Source of the DNA: Geobacillus thermocatenulatus
Lineage (GTDB): Bacteria > Bacillota > Bacilli > Bacillales > Anoxybacillaceae
Assembly (NCBI RefSeq): GCF_002217655.1
Contig: NZ_NEWK01000002.1
Coordinates: 1,737,164-1,801,163, forward strand
Direction: 5' to 3'
Length of the DNA stretch: 64,000 bases
A model generated the notes under the pieces. The model was not told the origin of the DNA, searched no databases, and saw only the letters and a list, made by a program, of their open reading frames with translations. Below are positions 54,809 to 63,936 of the stretch, piece after piece (the first letter of the stretch is position 1; the number at the start of each line of letters is the position of its first letter). The position numbers and the translations under genes were made by a program.

Positions 54809-57289
54809 CTATTGCGCCTTTTTCATATACATGTATGCCGGAATCGTCGCCCATTTCGGCGTATTGTGCCGAACTTTGGCGACAACGACGGTCATATCGT
54901 CTTCAATCTCGCCGCCGCATTGGCGGATCACTTCTTCCATGATCAAATCGGCGACTTCCTGCGGGTCGTTCGTCTTTAATTCTTGAATTTTCCGCTTCAT
55001 CCAAACATCATGGTTTTCAACGTTCATCGGCCCTTCAAACACACCATCGCTCATCATAATGAGCAAGTCGCCCGATTTCAGCTGCTCGGTGACAACGTCA
55101 AATTCGACTTCTTTAATGATGCCCATCGGCAAGTTGCTCGCTTCCACTTTCATCACCTTGTCACCGCGCTTAATAAAGCTTGGCGTCGATCCGATTTTCA
55201 AAAACTTCGTCGCCGCGTTTTGCAAGTCGATGATGGCCAAATCCAGTGTCGCATACATGTCTTCTGTCGTCCGCAATGCCAAAATCGAATTGATCGATTT
55301 GATGGCAATCGACTCGTCCATTCCCGTCTGCAAAATCTTTTGCAACAGGCGCAGCGTCTCGCGGCTTTCGTCATGCGCCCGCTCCCCATTGCCCATGCCA
55401 TCGCTGATGGCAACGGCGTACTTGCCGGTAGCAAGTTCAATCGTTGCATAACTGTCGCCAGAAATGAACCCCCCTCCTTTGGCGGCAAACGCGACGCCCG
55501 TTTCGACGACGAACGCTTTCGTGGAGCCGAAGGCGACGCGGCAGTAGCCGTTCGGGTAGGCGGCGCATTCTTCGCGCTTGACAACGATCGTCTCTCCTAA
55601 AATATCTGACAGCATCGGCGCGATCAGTTTTTCGCACTCACCCCGCCCTTCGCAGTAAGGAATGCTCATTTCAATATCGATATTTCCTTTTTCCAAACTG
55701 TAAATGTCGACATGGCCCACTTCGATGCCAAACTCTTGCAGCGCACGGTAAATTTGTTCTTCCTGCAAATAATGGTTTTCCTGTTCTTTCTGCATTTCTT
55801 TGGCGAAATCGTCCATCACTTGGGAAACGCCCAACAGCTGTTCAGCGACAAGCTTCCGGCTTTCGTGGATTTGCCGTTTGAGCTTGCGGTTTGCTTGATA
55901 AGCGACCATCTCTTTTTCAATCGCGTCGACGACTTTGCCGGCCTTGACGCAATACCGCTCCCACTCGCGCAGCAACTGATGGTTTTGCGACAATGTTTTT
56001 TCGTCCGCCTCGCCCATCATTTGCTTCATGTACGCATAGGTGGTACGAAAGTTGTCCGCCCAGCATTGCGTCTTCTTAAAGCACGTTTGGCACGTTTTTT
56101 CCGTGATGTCGCTCAAAAAATAGTCGACTTCACGGTCGCTGTATTCATTGGCATCCGGAAGCGGTTCGGGCGAAAAGCTTTCCGCCAGCGCCTGAAAGAC
56201 GTTGGAAAACTGCGAGACGCGTTGCACCGTCATATCGCGGATTTTCCGGACGTATTGTTGTTGCTCATGGATATATTCTGCCGTGCCGGGAATGTATTTG
56301 GCGATTTTCTCCGTCAGTGAACGGGATGTACCAAAAAACAGCATCATAGCGATGCTGGATTCAAGCAGCGTCGGCACAAGCTCACTCTTCCCTTCGCCGT
56401 ATAAACCAAGCAACAGCGTCGCGACGAGGAGGCCGAACGCCACCCCAAGTTTTTTCCCTTCCCTCAGCAACCCGCCAAGCAGCCCGGCGAAAGCAAGCAA
56501 ACTCATTTCCGACAAGTTGCCGACATTTGCCAAACTCAGTACAAGCCCGGTGACAACGCCGACGGTGGAGCCGGTCGCCGCCCCGGCGACAAACGCGAAC
56601 AACAAAACGAGGTAGCGCGACATCACATGCTCAAGCGACAAACCGTACACAGCCCAGCCGATCATCCCGGTCAACATCGAGGCGAGCAAAATGATCAACG
56701 AAATGATCTCTTCCGCTCGCAACGCATGTTTATGCTTCTGCACGGTCAACAACGGGATGCTTTGCATAAAAATCAAGGTCAATACAAGCGACAGCCCGGC
56801 TTCGACGACCGCCATGGCGGCGCCGTAGACCGATCGCTCTCCGAGCCAATAATAGGAGATCAGCCATTTGGCGGAAAGAGACAGCACAAACACAACCAAT
56901 GGAACGATTTTCAGTGACTCACTGATCACCCTCCGCACCCATCCGTAAATAAAGAGAAAGCCAAAAATGGAAACGCCGACAAACAGCGCCACATCAAGCG
57001 ACAGCGTCAAAGCACCGGCCAACAGCGAGATCAACGCAAAAGCGGCCTTATCGCGGCGCAGCATATAGACCGAAACGAAAAATGGCAAAGCGAACGGGGT
57101 CAGCTTCGATAAAATCAATGCTCGTCCAAGCAAAAAGCCGACAAGAAGAAGCAAAAAGCCTTGATGGATGAACAGATGACCAAGGCGCAGCTTCACATGG
57201 CGCATCCAGCGCGACACCGTTGCTTGCGTGTCATGAATCGGCACTTCCGAAATGCTGCGGCGCACCGTCCCTCTTTCTACTCTTTCCAT
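54809..57289 (-). CDS. spoIIE: Stage II sporulation phosphatase SpoIIE
   Basis: SpoIIE dephosphorylates SpoIIAA to activate sigma-F in the forespore and also takes part in polar septum formation. The 826-residue protein has about ten transmembrane segments in the first 330 residues, and a central FtsZ-interacting region with Cys pairs (CQTCFKKTQC, about 393-402). A C-terminal PP2C phosphatase domain follows (AISDGMGNGERA at about 620-631; IMMSDGVFEGP near 745). All these parts are intact. Confidence 0.96.
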   Translation of the reverse strand: MERVERGTVRRSISEVPIHDTQATVSRWMRHVKLRLGHLFIHQGFLLLLVGFLLGRALILSKLTPFALPFFVSVYMLRRDKAAFALISLLAGALTLSLDVALFVGVSIFGFLFIYGWVRRVISESLKIVPLVVFVLSLSAKWLISYYWLGERSVYGAAMAVVEAGLSLVLTLIFMQSIPLLTVQKHKHALRAEEIISLIILLASMLTGMIGWAVYGLSLEHVMSRYLVLLFAFVAGAATGSTVGVVTGLVLSLANVGNLSEMSLLAFAGLLGGLLREGKKLGVAFGLLVATLLLGLYGEGKSELVPTLLESSIAMMLFFGTSRSLTEKIAKYIPGTAEYIHEQQQYVRKIRDMTVQRVSQFSNVFQALAESFSPEPLPDANEYSDREVDYFLSDITEKTCQTCFKKTQCWADNFRTTYAYMKQMMGEADEKTLSQNHQLLREWERYCVKAGKVVDAIEKEMVAYQANRKLKRQIHESRKLVAEQLLGVSQVMDDFAKEMQKEQENHYLQEEQIYRALQEFGIEVGHVDIYSLEKGNIDIEMSIPYCEGRGECEKLIAPMLSDILGETIVVKREECAAYPNGYCRVAFGSTKAFVVETGVAFAAKGGGFISGDSYATIELATGKYAVAISDGMGNGERAHDESRETLRLLQKILQTGMDESIAIKSINSILALRTTEDMYATLDLAIIDLQNAATKFLKIGSTPSFIKRGDKVMKVEASNLPMGIIKEVEFDVVTEQLKSGDLLIMMSDGVFEGPMNVENHDVWMKRKIQELKTNDPQEVADLIMEEVIRQCGGEIEDDMTVVVAKVRHNTPKWATIPAYMYMKKAQ

Positions 57290-57324
57290 TCCCGATCCTC
57301 TCCTTTACCTTTCTATTACCCCCT

Positions 57325-57357
57325 ATTATATCGCTCGAATTGTCAGAAATTTGTCAA
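57325..57357 (-). promoter_or_regulatory. Spo0A-type promoter of spoIIE with a 21-bp spacer
   Basis: TTGACA (57357-57352), a 21-bp spacer, TATAAT (57330-57325). B. subtilis spoIIE is known for this abnormal 21-bp spacing, used by sigma-A with phosphorylated Spo0A. The -35 is part of TTTGACA, one mismatch from a 0A box, and CGTCGAA (57389-57383) upstream is also one mismatch away. Confidence 0.8.
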
Positions 57358-57436
57358 AACCACAGAGAAAAATCAAAAATCGTTCGACGTTTTCCACGGC
57401 AAAACGCGGTCAACGGGCTTGTTCCGACAGAAAGAG

Positions 57437-57481
57437 ACAAAAAAGAAAAACGAGCACGTCGCTTGATGGCGCATGCTCGTT
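57437..57481 (-). terminator. Intrinsic terminator after tRNA-Glu
   Basis: ACGAGCATGCGC, loop, GCGACGTGCTCGT, then TTTTCTTTTTT on the minus strand. Confidence 0.85.
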
Positions 57482-57485
57482 TGCG

Positions 57486-57558
57486 ATGACCCGTACGGGA
57501 TTCGAACCCGTGTTACCGCCGTGAAAGGGCGGTGTCTTAACCACTTGACCAACGGGCC
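57486..57558 (-). tRNA. tRNA-Glu (anticodon TTC)
   Basis: Acceptor GGCCCGT/ACGGGTC with one G-T pair, anticodon loop CTTTCAC, T arm GGTTCGAATCC. CCA is not encoded. The order Met-Glu before spoIIE is the same as in B. subtilis. Confidence 0.95.
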
Positions 57559-57573
57559 ATGTTTGATTGTTGG

Positions 57574-57647
57574 TGGCGGTGGAGGGGATCGAACCCCCGA
57601 CCTCACGGGTATGAACCGTACGCTCTAGCCAGCTGAGCTACACCGCC
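57574..57647 (-). tRNA. tRNA-Met (anticodon CAT)
   Basis: Acceptor GGCGGTG/CACCGCC, anticodon loop TTCATAC, T arm GGTTCGATCCC. The first pair G-C and the general form suggest elongator Met. An isoleucine CAU identity (the substrate of TilS) cannot be excluded by eye. Confidence 0.92.
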
Positions 57648-57665
57648 GTGTGACAACAGTTTATA

Positions 57666-57694
57666 TCATAACGGAGGAGATGACGATTGTCAAT
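57666..57694 (-). promoter_or_regulatory. Promoter of the tRNA-Met/tRNA-Glu unit
   Basis: TTGACA (57694-57689), 17-bp spacer, TATGAT (57671-57666), about 20 nt before the tRNA-Met 5' end. Confidence 0.75.
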
Positions 57695-57747
57695 ACATAT
57701 AGGCGGAAAATGCAGAGGGGAAATATATCCTCTTATTCCATACAGAA

Positions 57748-57781
57748 ACAAAAAAGCATCCATCGCGACGGATGCTTGTTT
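57748..57781 (-). terminator. Intrinsic terminator after yabR
   Basis: AAGCATCCGTCGCGATGGATGC then TTTTTTG on the minus strand. Confidence 0.85.
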
Positions 57782-57820
57782 TCTCATTTGTCATCCTTCA
57801 AACAATCTTTCAGCAGCAAG

Positions 57821-58219
57821 TTACCCTCGTCTCGCTCCACGACCTCCCCGCTTCGACTCCGTATGACGGCGCAGCGATGCCAATCGGTCTTCACTCTCTT
57901 TTAAAAATCGGCTGATTTTTTGTTCTAAGCTGTCCGCCGCGGAGCGGTCGTTTGTCCGATGGCGCGGCCGCTGCGAAGAAGGCGTGTCTTTTGCTTTGCG
58001 AATGGACAGGCCGATTTTTCCATCTTGACCGACGTTGATGACTTTGACATACACCATATCGCCGACTTTCAGATGATCGTGGATGTCTTTGACATAGTTA
58101 TCGGCTACCTCGCTAATATGAACGAGTCCTGTGACCCCCTCCGGCAGCTCCACAAACGCCCCAAATTTCGTAATGCCCGTGACCTTGCCTTGTAACTTGC
58201 TGCCTACTTCAATCGACAT
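57821..58219 (-). CDS. yabR: S1 RNA-binding domain protein YabR
   Basis: A 132-residue protein with one S1 domain at the N-terminus (VGSKLQGKVTGITKFGAFVE, LVHISEVADNYVKD, GKIGLSIRKAKD). A basic tail ends RGGRGARRG. It resembles the general stress protein family of single-S1 proteins and probably binds RNA. It is alone between divIC and the tRNA pair, with its own promoter and terminator. Confidence 0.88.
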   Translation of the reverse strand: MSIEVGSKLQGKVTGITKFGAFVELPEGVTGLVHISEVADNYVKDIHDHLKVGDMVYVKVINVGQDGKIGLSIRKAKDTPSSQRPRHRTNDRSAADSLEQKISRFLKESEDRLASLRRHTESKRGGRGARRG

Positions 58220-58266
58220 AAAAAAAGTGCTCCTCCTTAAAACGCTTTAAAGATGGTGTTTTTTTT

Positions 58267-58296
58267 ATTATAGCGAATGAAAAAAATGCGTGTCAA
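58267..58296 (-). promoter_or_regulatory. Promoter of yabR
   Basis: TTGACA (58296-58291), an 18-bp T-rich spacer, TATAAT (58272-58267). Immediately upstream is a hairpin (CGAATGCCC...GGGCATTCG, 58299-58327) after divIC that lacks a T-run and may act as a terminator. Confidence 0.75.
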
Positions 58297-58337
58297 TATG
58301 ACGAATGCCCATAGAAAACGGGCATTCGCAGGCAAAA

Positions 58338-58709
58338 TTATTTTTCCGGCAAGACGAAAATAATTTCTCCATCTTTCGATAAGTAATATTTTTTCCGCGC
58401 CAGCTCGGCGATATAGTCATCATCATGCAACTTTTTTATTTCCTCTTTCAGTTGCTTTTCCTTCCGTTCAAGCTCCACAAGCTGCTCTTTCAGCTTTTGC
58501 TGTTCCGCCGTTTTGGCATCGATCGCCTTCGCTTGCGAGTGCAAGGTGTAGACAAGAGCGGAGGCGAACATCGCAAACAACAACGACCAGACAACCAAAC
58601 GGACAGCGACAGCCCGCCGTCTTCTCGCCGCCTTCTGCTTTTTCTCTTCATGCTCAGCTATGTACGTCGACGACAGCTTCGTCACATTCGTTCTCCGGGG
58701 CACGTTCAT
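58338..58709 (-). CDS. divIC: Cell division protein DivIC
   Basis: DivIC (FtsB family) is part of the divisome with FtsL and DivIB. The 123-residue protein starts at the ATG at 58709 (AGAGGTG 8 nt upstream). It has a basic cytoplasmic stretch (EEKKQKAARRRRAVAV), one transmembrane segment at about 38-58 (LVVWSLLFAMFASALVYTL), and a coiled coil from about 60 to 100, ending with the conserved YYLSKDGEIIFVLPEK. Confidence 0.92.
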   Translation of the reverse strand: MNVPRRTNVTKLSSTYIAEHEEKKQKAARRRRAVAVRLVVWSLLFAMFASALVYTLHSQAKAIDAKTAEQQKLKEQLVELERKEKQLKEEIKKLHDDDYIAELARKKYYLSKDGEIIFVLPEK

Positions 58710-58725
58710 CGCGTTTACACCTCTT

Positions 58726-59358
58726 TTACTCGCGCCATTTCGCAAACCACATGCTTATTTTCTCTTTTGTATTCTTGATTTGTCCAGCAAATCCTTTTAC
58801 ACGTCGAAAAAATTTTTCCATCCCGGCTCGTCTTGGCGGCGGCACCCGCCGCCAAATCATGATGCCCGTCCAACGCAGCGGAGCAAGCAAAAGGCGGATC
58901 ATCTTCCAAACAGAAAGCAGCACAAACCGAACGATCCACAACAAAAGCCGCCAAACGATCAATAGAAGTGCCAGCGCCATTTGCCCAAGGAGGATGAGCG
59001 GGCGCATGACCATGAGGCGGAACAGCTGAACGAGCGTCTGTCCGAGTCTTACCGCCAGCCCAATGAACCACTCGAGCACTCGAATATAAAAGGAGCGGAG
59101 CAAGCTTTGATAAGCGGCATATCCGCATAAAAGCGCGAGAAACAAATAAAAGCGAAGCTCGCCTTCATTGACGAAAAGAAGCACATCAAACACGATGAGC
59201 GCCTGCACCGCCCAAAACAGCACGTCATTCACAAAGACGAGCCAGTGCGCCCGCTCATGCCGTTTCAACATCCGGCTGTACGTATCCCACGCCAGGCCAA
59301 GCCAGCCGCCCATGCCAATCATCGCCAGCATGGTGTACAGCTGTATGCTGACATTCAT
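58726..59358 (-). CDS. yabQ: Spore cortex biosynthesis protein YabQ
   Basis: A 210-residue membrane protein needed for spore cortex formation in B. subtilis. It has four to five hydrophobic segments, among them LYTMLAMIGMGGWLGLAWDT near the N-terminus, VLFWAVQALIVFDVLLFV, and YLFLALLCGYAAYQSLL. A charged C-terminal part follows. Its ATG overlaps the yabP stop (ATGA), so the two are coupled. Sporulation role is by homology. Confidence 0.88.
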   Translation of the reverse strand: MNVSIQLYTMLAMIGMGGWLGLAWDTYSRMLKRHERAHWLVFVNDVLFWAVQALIVFDVLLFVNEGELRFYLFLALLCGYAAYQSLLRSFYIRVLEWFIGLAVRLGQTLVQLFRLMVMRPLILLGQMALALLLIVWRLLLWIVRFVLLSVWKMIRLLLAPLRWTGIMIWRRVPPPRRAGMEKFFRRVKGFAGQIKNTKEKISMWFAKWRE

Positions 59359-59660
59359 TTGAACAACTTGCTAAAGAATCCTTTAGCCTTCTCCTGATGG
59401 TCATCTAAATAAACGAGGTCGAAAATGCGCCCTTTAATCGAAACAACGCCTTTGTCGACATCTAAGTTTTTCATCTGCAAGTTTTGCCCGCGGATGGCCA
59501 AAAAGCCCATGACCGTCTCAAGCAAAAACTCCTCGTTGTCAAAACTCTCGACTTGTTTCACCCCGGTGATGTCAAGAAGGCGCCGGCCGCGCATGATCAC
59601 ATCATGTTCCTGGACCGGACCTTTGTTCGTGCTTCCGCCAAATTCATCGTGTCGACTCAT
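59355..59660 (-). CDS. yabP: Spore protein YabP
   Basis: A 101-residue protein related to the YabP/YqfC family, required for sporulation in B. subtilis. The centre LLDITGVKQVESFDNEEFLL is the family core, ending GFFSKLFK. The start is the ATG at 59660 with GGGGG 6 nt upstream; another ATG is two codons before. A sigma-E-like -10 (CATACATA) lies upstream. Confidence 0.88.
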   Translation of the reverse strand: MSRHDEFGGSTNKGPVQEHDVIMRGRRLLDITGVKQVESFDNEEFLLETVMGFLAIRGQNLQMKNLDVDKGVVSIKGRIFDLVYLDDHQEKAKGFFSKLFK

Positions 59661-59736
59661 GTTCATCCCCCGCATTTCCATTTAGTATCGAAAGCCGGCA
59701 AGGCCAACCGCCTTTTCTCATCCGTTGTTTGTACCA

Positions 59737-59744
59737 TATGTATG
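59737..59744 (-). promoter_or_regulatory. Candidate sigma-E -10 element of yabP-yabQ
   Basis: The minus strand reads CATACATA, matching the sigma-E -10 consensus, 77 nt before yabP. The -35 is poor at normal spacing. In B. subtilis yabP and yabQ are read by sigma-E in the mother cell. Confidence 0.4.
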
Positions 59745-59782
59745 TCAGCGGGGGATGGTTTAGAACAAGCCTGCAGGACAAA

Positions 59783-60064
59783 TTAGACGTCGTCTTGTTC
59801 CGGCGCCGGGGTGGTCCGTTCTTCGCGGATCAATTCGTACAGCCCGGTTGCCTCCTCTTTTTTCGTTGTTTCTTTTAGATCCGTCACTTTTACCGTTACC
59901 CGCTTTTGCCCAAATTGAATCGTCAATTCATCGCCGACTTTCACATCGGAGCTTGCTTTGGCGACATGGCCGTTGATCCACACTCTCCCTTGATCGGCGA
60001 TTTCCTTCGCCAACGTGCGGCGTTTGATGAGGCGGGACACTTTTAAAAATTTATCAAGACGCAT
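59783..60064 (-). CDS. rqcP: S4-domain ribosome quality control protein RqcP (YabO)
   Basis: RqcP binds the stalled 50S-peptidyl-tRNA complex with RqcH and supports C-terminal alanine tailing. The 93-residue protein is one S4 domain: [40 protein letters not shown]. It then has an acidic C-terminal tail. The ATG at 60064 has AAGGGGG upstream. A longer open frame in the same phase runs into mazG and is a shadow. Confidence 0.93.
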   Translation of the reverse strand: MRLDKFLKVSRLIKRRTLAKEIADQGRVWINGHVAKASSDVKVGDELTIQFGQKRVTVKVTDLKETTKKEEATGLYELIREERTTPAPEQDDV

Positions 60065-60077
60065 GGCATGATCCCCC

Positions 60078-61538
60078 TTACCGTTCGTTTTCTTTGGCTT
60101 CTTCCCAAAAACGATCGAGTTCGGCAAGCGAAAACGAGGTGATCGACCGGCCGCTTTTTCGCACTTGTTCCTCGATATAAGCGAAACGGCGGGCAAATTT
60201 GTCGTTGGCCATTTGCAACGCTTCTTCCGGTTGAATCCCGTAATAACGGGCAAGGTTGATGAGCGCGAACAATAGATCGCCAAACTCGCCGACAAGCCGA
60301 TCGCGACGGCCGCCGGACGTTTCGGCTCGAAACTCGGCCATTTCTTCTTCGACTTTTTGCCATATCGGCGCGGCATCATCCCAGTCAAACCCGACTTTCG
60401 CCGCTCGTTTCTGCAGCTCGTACGCCCGCATCGTCCCTGGCAGACTTTTCGGAATGTCGGCAAGAATCGATTCCGAAAGCCCGCCTCCTTTTTCTTTCTC
60501 CTTGATCTTCTCCCAGTTGGCAACGACTTGTTCGGCCGTCTCGGCCGTGACATCACCAAACACATGCGGGTGGCGTCGGATCATTTTCGCCGTCAGCGTG
60601 CGGATGACGTCGTCGATCGAAAACAACCCTCGGTCGGCGCCGATTTGCGCATGGAGCATCACTTGCAGCAGTACGTCGCCGAGCTCCTCGACCATATGAT
60701 CATCGTCACCCTCGTCAATCGCCTCGAGCAGCTCATACGCCTCCTCAAGCAAATAGCGCTTCAGCGACGCATGCGTCTGCTTCCGATCCCATGGGCAGCC
60801 GTTCGGCCCTCTCAGCGTGGCGATGACGCGACGCAGCGTCTCAAACCGGTGGTAAAGCAACGGCTCGTCCTTCACCGGCGGCACGTAGACGCTTGTCAAG
60901 TTGTCAAGCCCCGTCTCGCGGTCCAACTCATAAAGCGGCACGCGCTTTACTTGCTCGTCCTTCGTGCCTGCCGCGGTGACAATGTAGATTGGGTAATCGT
61001 CGGGAAGCTGCTCCATCAAAGAAAGCTTCACGTTCGAGGCCACAAACGAATCGTACACTTGACAAAAAACAGCATGCAGTGAAGGCGACCATTCTTCTCC
61101 TCGAAAAGTCGTCGCATCAAGCAACTGAAACCCTTCAATGGGATCGATGCGCACCGCCGTAAACAGCGCATCCAAAAAGCTTTGACCACCTTCGATCACG
61201 ATTCGGCAGACGCCGCGCCGCTCAGCTTCGAAAAGAAGCTGCACCGTCCGCTCGGCAACAAGCGGATGGCCGGGAACAGCGTAAAACACATCGCCGCGCT
61301 TCGCTTGTTCCGTCAATCGATCGACGATGTCAGCGTACACATCAGCAAACTGCTCGTGTTTTTCATACACTTCATCAAATGACGTAAACGCAATCCCTTC
61401 CTCCACAAGCCATTTGACCACCGGGTGTTCTTTCGTCCGCAAAAAGAGCGGATGCGCCCGCTTTAGCTTTCGGTACACACCGATCGGCAGCTGTTTTACA
61501 TCTCCGGCGCCGAGGCCGAACACATAAATCGTATTCAT
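60078..61538 (-). CDS. mazG: MazG-type nucleoside triphosphate pyrophosphohydrolase with methylase domain (YabN)
   Basis: A 486-residue fusion. The N-terminal part (1-220) is a tetrapyrrole-methylase-like SAM domain ([33 protein letters not shown]). The C-terminal part is Maz[21 protein letters not shown] (about 243-262), [20 protein letters not shown] with the Mg-binding acidic helix, and a second related half (about 380-480). MazG hydrolyses abnormal NTPs. The role of the methylase part is unknown. It is 6 nt after yabM. Confidence 0.94.
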   Translation of the reverse strand: MNTIYVFGLGAGDVKQLPIGVYRKLKRAHPLFLRTKEHPVVKWLVEEGIAFTSFDEVYEKHEQFADVYADIVDRLTEQAKRGDVFYAVPGHPLVAERTVQLLFEAERRGVCRIVIEGGQSFLDALFTAVRIDPIEGFQLLDATTFRGEEWSPSLHAVFCQVYDSFVASNVKLSLMEQLPDDYPIYIVTAAGTKDEQVKRVPLYELDRETGLDNLTSVYVPPVKDEPLLYHRFETLRRVIATLRGPNGCPWDRKQTHASLKRYLLEEAYELLEAIDEGDDDHMVEELGDVLLQVMLHAQIGADRGLFSIDDVIRTLTAKMIRRHPHVFGDVTAETAEQVVANWEKIKEKEKGGGLSESILADIPKSLPGTMRAYELQKRAAKVGFDWDDAAPIWQKVEEEMAEFRAETSGGRRDRLVGEFGDLLFALINLARYYGIQPEEALQMANDKFARRFAYIEEQVRKSGRSITSFSLAELDRFWEEAKENER

Positions 61539-61544
61539 CGCCGA

Positions 61545-63095
61545 TCACCTGCCTCCTAATCGTAAACGGAATTTATTAGCCAATGGGAAAGCTGCCAACT
61601 CCTGTTCAGAAAAAACATGTCCTTTCACAATACACGCAAGGTAAACGACAGCACCGATGGCAACGCCGCCAAGCGCCTCGGCAGCCGCCCATAGCCGCCC
61701 CTCGCTCGAGCTGTCCATCAGCCACCTATACCCATGCAAGACGACAGCCATCATAGCGGCCGCTTTCACGGTTGGGTACATGTATTTCCGGCCCGCCATC
61801 CAATATTCTCGCGGCAAAAAGGCGCATAAAAAGCCGGCCATAAGCGCATAAGCACCCGTCGTCGCCGCGGCGGCGCCAAGCGCTCCAAACCGCGGAGCAA
61901 GCCAATGCATAAGCGCGGCCTTCCCCGCCACTGCCAACGCCACGCCGGCAGCGGCCGTCCATTCCCTCCCCATTCCTTGCAATAATGCAGAGGCGGTCAA
62001 CGCGATCGTCGTAAAAAAGACAGAGGAGGACAAGACGGCGAGAACCGACGAACCGTAGTCATTCTCGAACAACATCGCATTGATCGGTCGAATGAGGCAA
62101 ATGAGCCCTAACGAAGCACCAAGCCCGATGACAACGGCAAGCCGGATGGACAGCGCTCCATAGGCGAAAACGGCACCTTGGCGGCGCTCTCCAGAAAGAA
62201 GGGGAACAAGCGCCAATGAAAACGACGTGCCGACGACCGTGCCGAGCTGAATGAGCGGCTGACCGCGGTCGTACACTCCTTTTAGCCGCTGCACCTCATC
62301 GAGCCTTGCCCCCGCTTCCTGTAGAAGCGGAACGAATAAAAAGGAATCGACGAGTGGAATCAGCGTCAACGCCATATTCGTCAAGCAAATGACCGTCCCC
62401 GCCGTCAATAAACGCCGGCCCACCTGTCGATCCCAAGCTGGCGGCGTGCGGCCCGCCGTTTTTAGCCGCCGACGCCGGGACAGGAAGAAAAGCAAAATGA
62501 AAAGCGCCGCCGTCATGCCTACTAGCGTCCCTGCGACCGCTGCCATGCCGCAAGCATAGACGTCGGCGCCGCGCTGCACCGCTCCATACGACAGCCCTAA
62601 AATCGCCGTCACCCGGACGAATTGCTCGCCAACTTGGGACGCCGCCGTCGGCGTCATATCATGCCGCCCTTGGAAATAGCCACGCAACAACGCGATGGGC
62701 GGAAACAGCAAAAACGAAAATGAAAGCAAGCGAACGAGCGGCGTAAGCCGTCCATCGCCCATCGCCGAGGCCATCACCCCCGCCCCTAGATACAGCGAAG
62801 CAAACAGGATGACGCCAAGGACGCTTAACACCAACAAGGCGACGCGCACACTAGCGGCAGCGCCCGCTTCATCCTGTCCCGCCAACCGCTCGGCGACAAG
62901 CTTCGAGACGGCAACCGGGTAGCCGGTCAACGAGAGTGCGACGACGATGCCATAAATCGGGTACACTTGTTGGTAAATATAAAAACCAATGTCCCCGACC
63001 ATATTTTGATACGGAACACGGTACAAAGCGCTTAATAGTTTTGCGGCCAAAGCGGCGGCCGTTAAGATCGCCGCCCCTTTCCATACGTTTCCCAT
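61545..63095 (-). CDS. yabM: MOP-family flippase YabM
   Basis: A 516-residue membrane protein with about 14 transmembrane segments, of the polysaccharide-transport/MurJ-like group that includes SpoVB. It starts MGNVWKGAAILTAAALAAKL (ATG at 63095, GAGGGG 9 nt upstream) and has YRVPYQNMVGDIGFYIYQQV (about 28-47). It may move a lipid-linked precursor; the substrate is not shown by the sequence. It stands between spoVT and mazG, as in B. subtilis. Confidence 0.87.
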   Translation of the reverse strand: MGNVWKGAAILTAAALAAKLLSALYRVPYQNMVGDIGFYIYQQVYPIYGIVVALSLTGYPVAVSKLVAERLAGQDEAGAAASVRVALLVLSVLGVILFASLYLGAGVMASAMGDGRLTPLVRLLSFSFLLFPPIALLRGYFQGRHDMTPTAASQVGEQFVRVTAILGLSYGAVQRGADVYACGMAAVAGTLVGMTAALFILLFFLSRRRRLKTAGRTPPAWDRQVGRRLLTAGTVICLTNMALTLIPLVDSFLFVPLLQEAGARLDEVQRLKGVYDRGQPLIQLGTVVGTSFSLALVPLLSGERRQGAVFAYGALSIRLAVVIGLGASLGLICLIRPINAMLFENDYGSSVLAVLSSSVFFTTIALTASALLQGMGREWTAAAGVALAVAGKAALMHWLAPRFGALGAAAATTGAYALMAGFLCAFLPREYWMAGRKYMYPTVKAAAMMAVVLHGYRWLMDSSSEGRLWAAAEALGGVAIGAVVYLACIVKGHVFSEQELAAFPLANKFRLRLGGR

Positions 63096-63368
63096 CCAGT
63101 TTCTCCCCTCGCATAGACAACCCACTCAACCTAGACGCCGGAGGGCGATAGAAGCCGCCAAGCGCCATGATGGCTACGCTCGATATTATAGCGCAACTTC
63201 CGCCTGTTGAACAAAGGTGATGGTCAACTCGCACGGCTTCATGCGCTGTTCCGCAAGCCAGGCGGACGAAAAAAGCAGGATGTGGAAGCGATTCCGGGAT
63301 TCAAGGCATCTCGCCCCCATTTGCCGGGCGGAAAAAAGGCAGCCTGTGAAGCTGCCTTGTTGTTTCGC
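63096..63368. other. spoVT-yabM gap
   Basis: About 270 nt with no gene apart from the spoVT terminator. The rest is GC-rich, and I see no clear promoter for yabM. The short frames crossing it have no recognisable content. Confidence 0.6.
63332..63360 (-). terminator. Intrinsic terminator after spoVT
   Basis: AAGGCAGCTTCACAGGCTGC then CTTTTTT on the minus strand. Confidence 0.88.
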
Positions 63369-63905
63369 CTATTGTTCCATTTGTCGAGCCAAAAAGCTGG
63401 CGGCTGTTTCTACTGCTTTATGCTCCACTTCGCCAAGCGTTTTCTCACGCGATAAAATGATGACGGCTCCGATCGGATCGCCGTTGGCGACAATCGGGCC
63501 GATCGTATACGACTTCAACGTTTCCGTCATCCCGTCAACGAGCTCGACTTCCCCTTCCTCCGTATGGAGGATGGAATTGCGGTCTTCCATGGCTTTTTCC
63601 ACCAACGGGCTGACGCTTTTGTTCATATACTCTTTTTTCGAAACGCCGGCGACAGCGATGTATACATCGCGGTCGCAAATGAGCACAGGCTGGCCGAGGC
63701 TGTCAAACAGCGCTTCGGCGTACTCTTTGGCAAAGTCGCCTAATTCACTGATCGGCGAATATTTTTTCAAAATGACTTCTCCATCGCGGTCAACAAATAT
63801 TTCGAGCGGATCTCCTTCGCGAATGCGCAACGTTCTGCGAATTTCCTTCGGAATGACAACCCTTCCCAAATCATCAATGCGACGAACAATACCGGTTGCT
63901 TTCAT
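63369..63905 (-). CDS. spoVT: Stage V sporulation regulator SpoVT
   Basis: SpoVT controls sigma-G genes in the forespore, both up and down. The 178-residue protein has an AbrB-like DNA-binding swapped-hairpin domain (MKATGIVRRIDDLGRVVIPK, 1-20, then EIRRTLRIREGDPLEIFVDR) and a C-terminal GAF domain (about 55-178). It is complete, and its upstream region carries an 11-bp inverted repeat. In B. subtilis it represses its own gene. Confidence 0.95.
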   Translation of the reverse strand: MKATGIVRRIDDLGRVVIPKEIRRTLRIREGDPLEIFVDRDGEVILKKYSPISELGDFAKEYAEALFDSLGQPVLICDRDVYIAVAGVSKKEYMNKSVSPLVEKAMEDRNSILHTEEGEVELVDGMTETLKSYTIGPIVANGDPIGAVIILSREKTLGEVEHKAVETAASFLARQMEQ

Positions 63906-63936
63906 GCCTTGTATACCCTCACTTTCATCTAGGATT

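Noticed and set aside
57373-57606. Small frame over tRNA-Glu and tRNA-Met
   Set aside because: A chance frame over stable RNA genes and their terminator.
60067-60565. Open frame in phase with rqcP, upstream of it
   Set aside because: It is antisense-free but lies wholly inside mazG in another frame, with a composition unlike a real protein.
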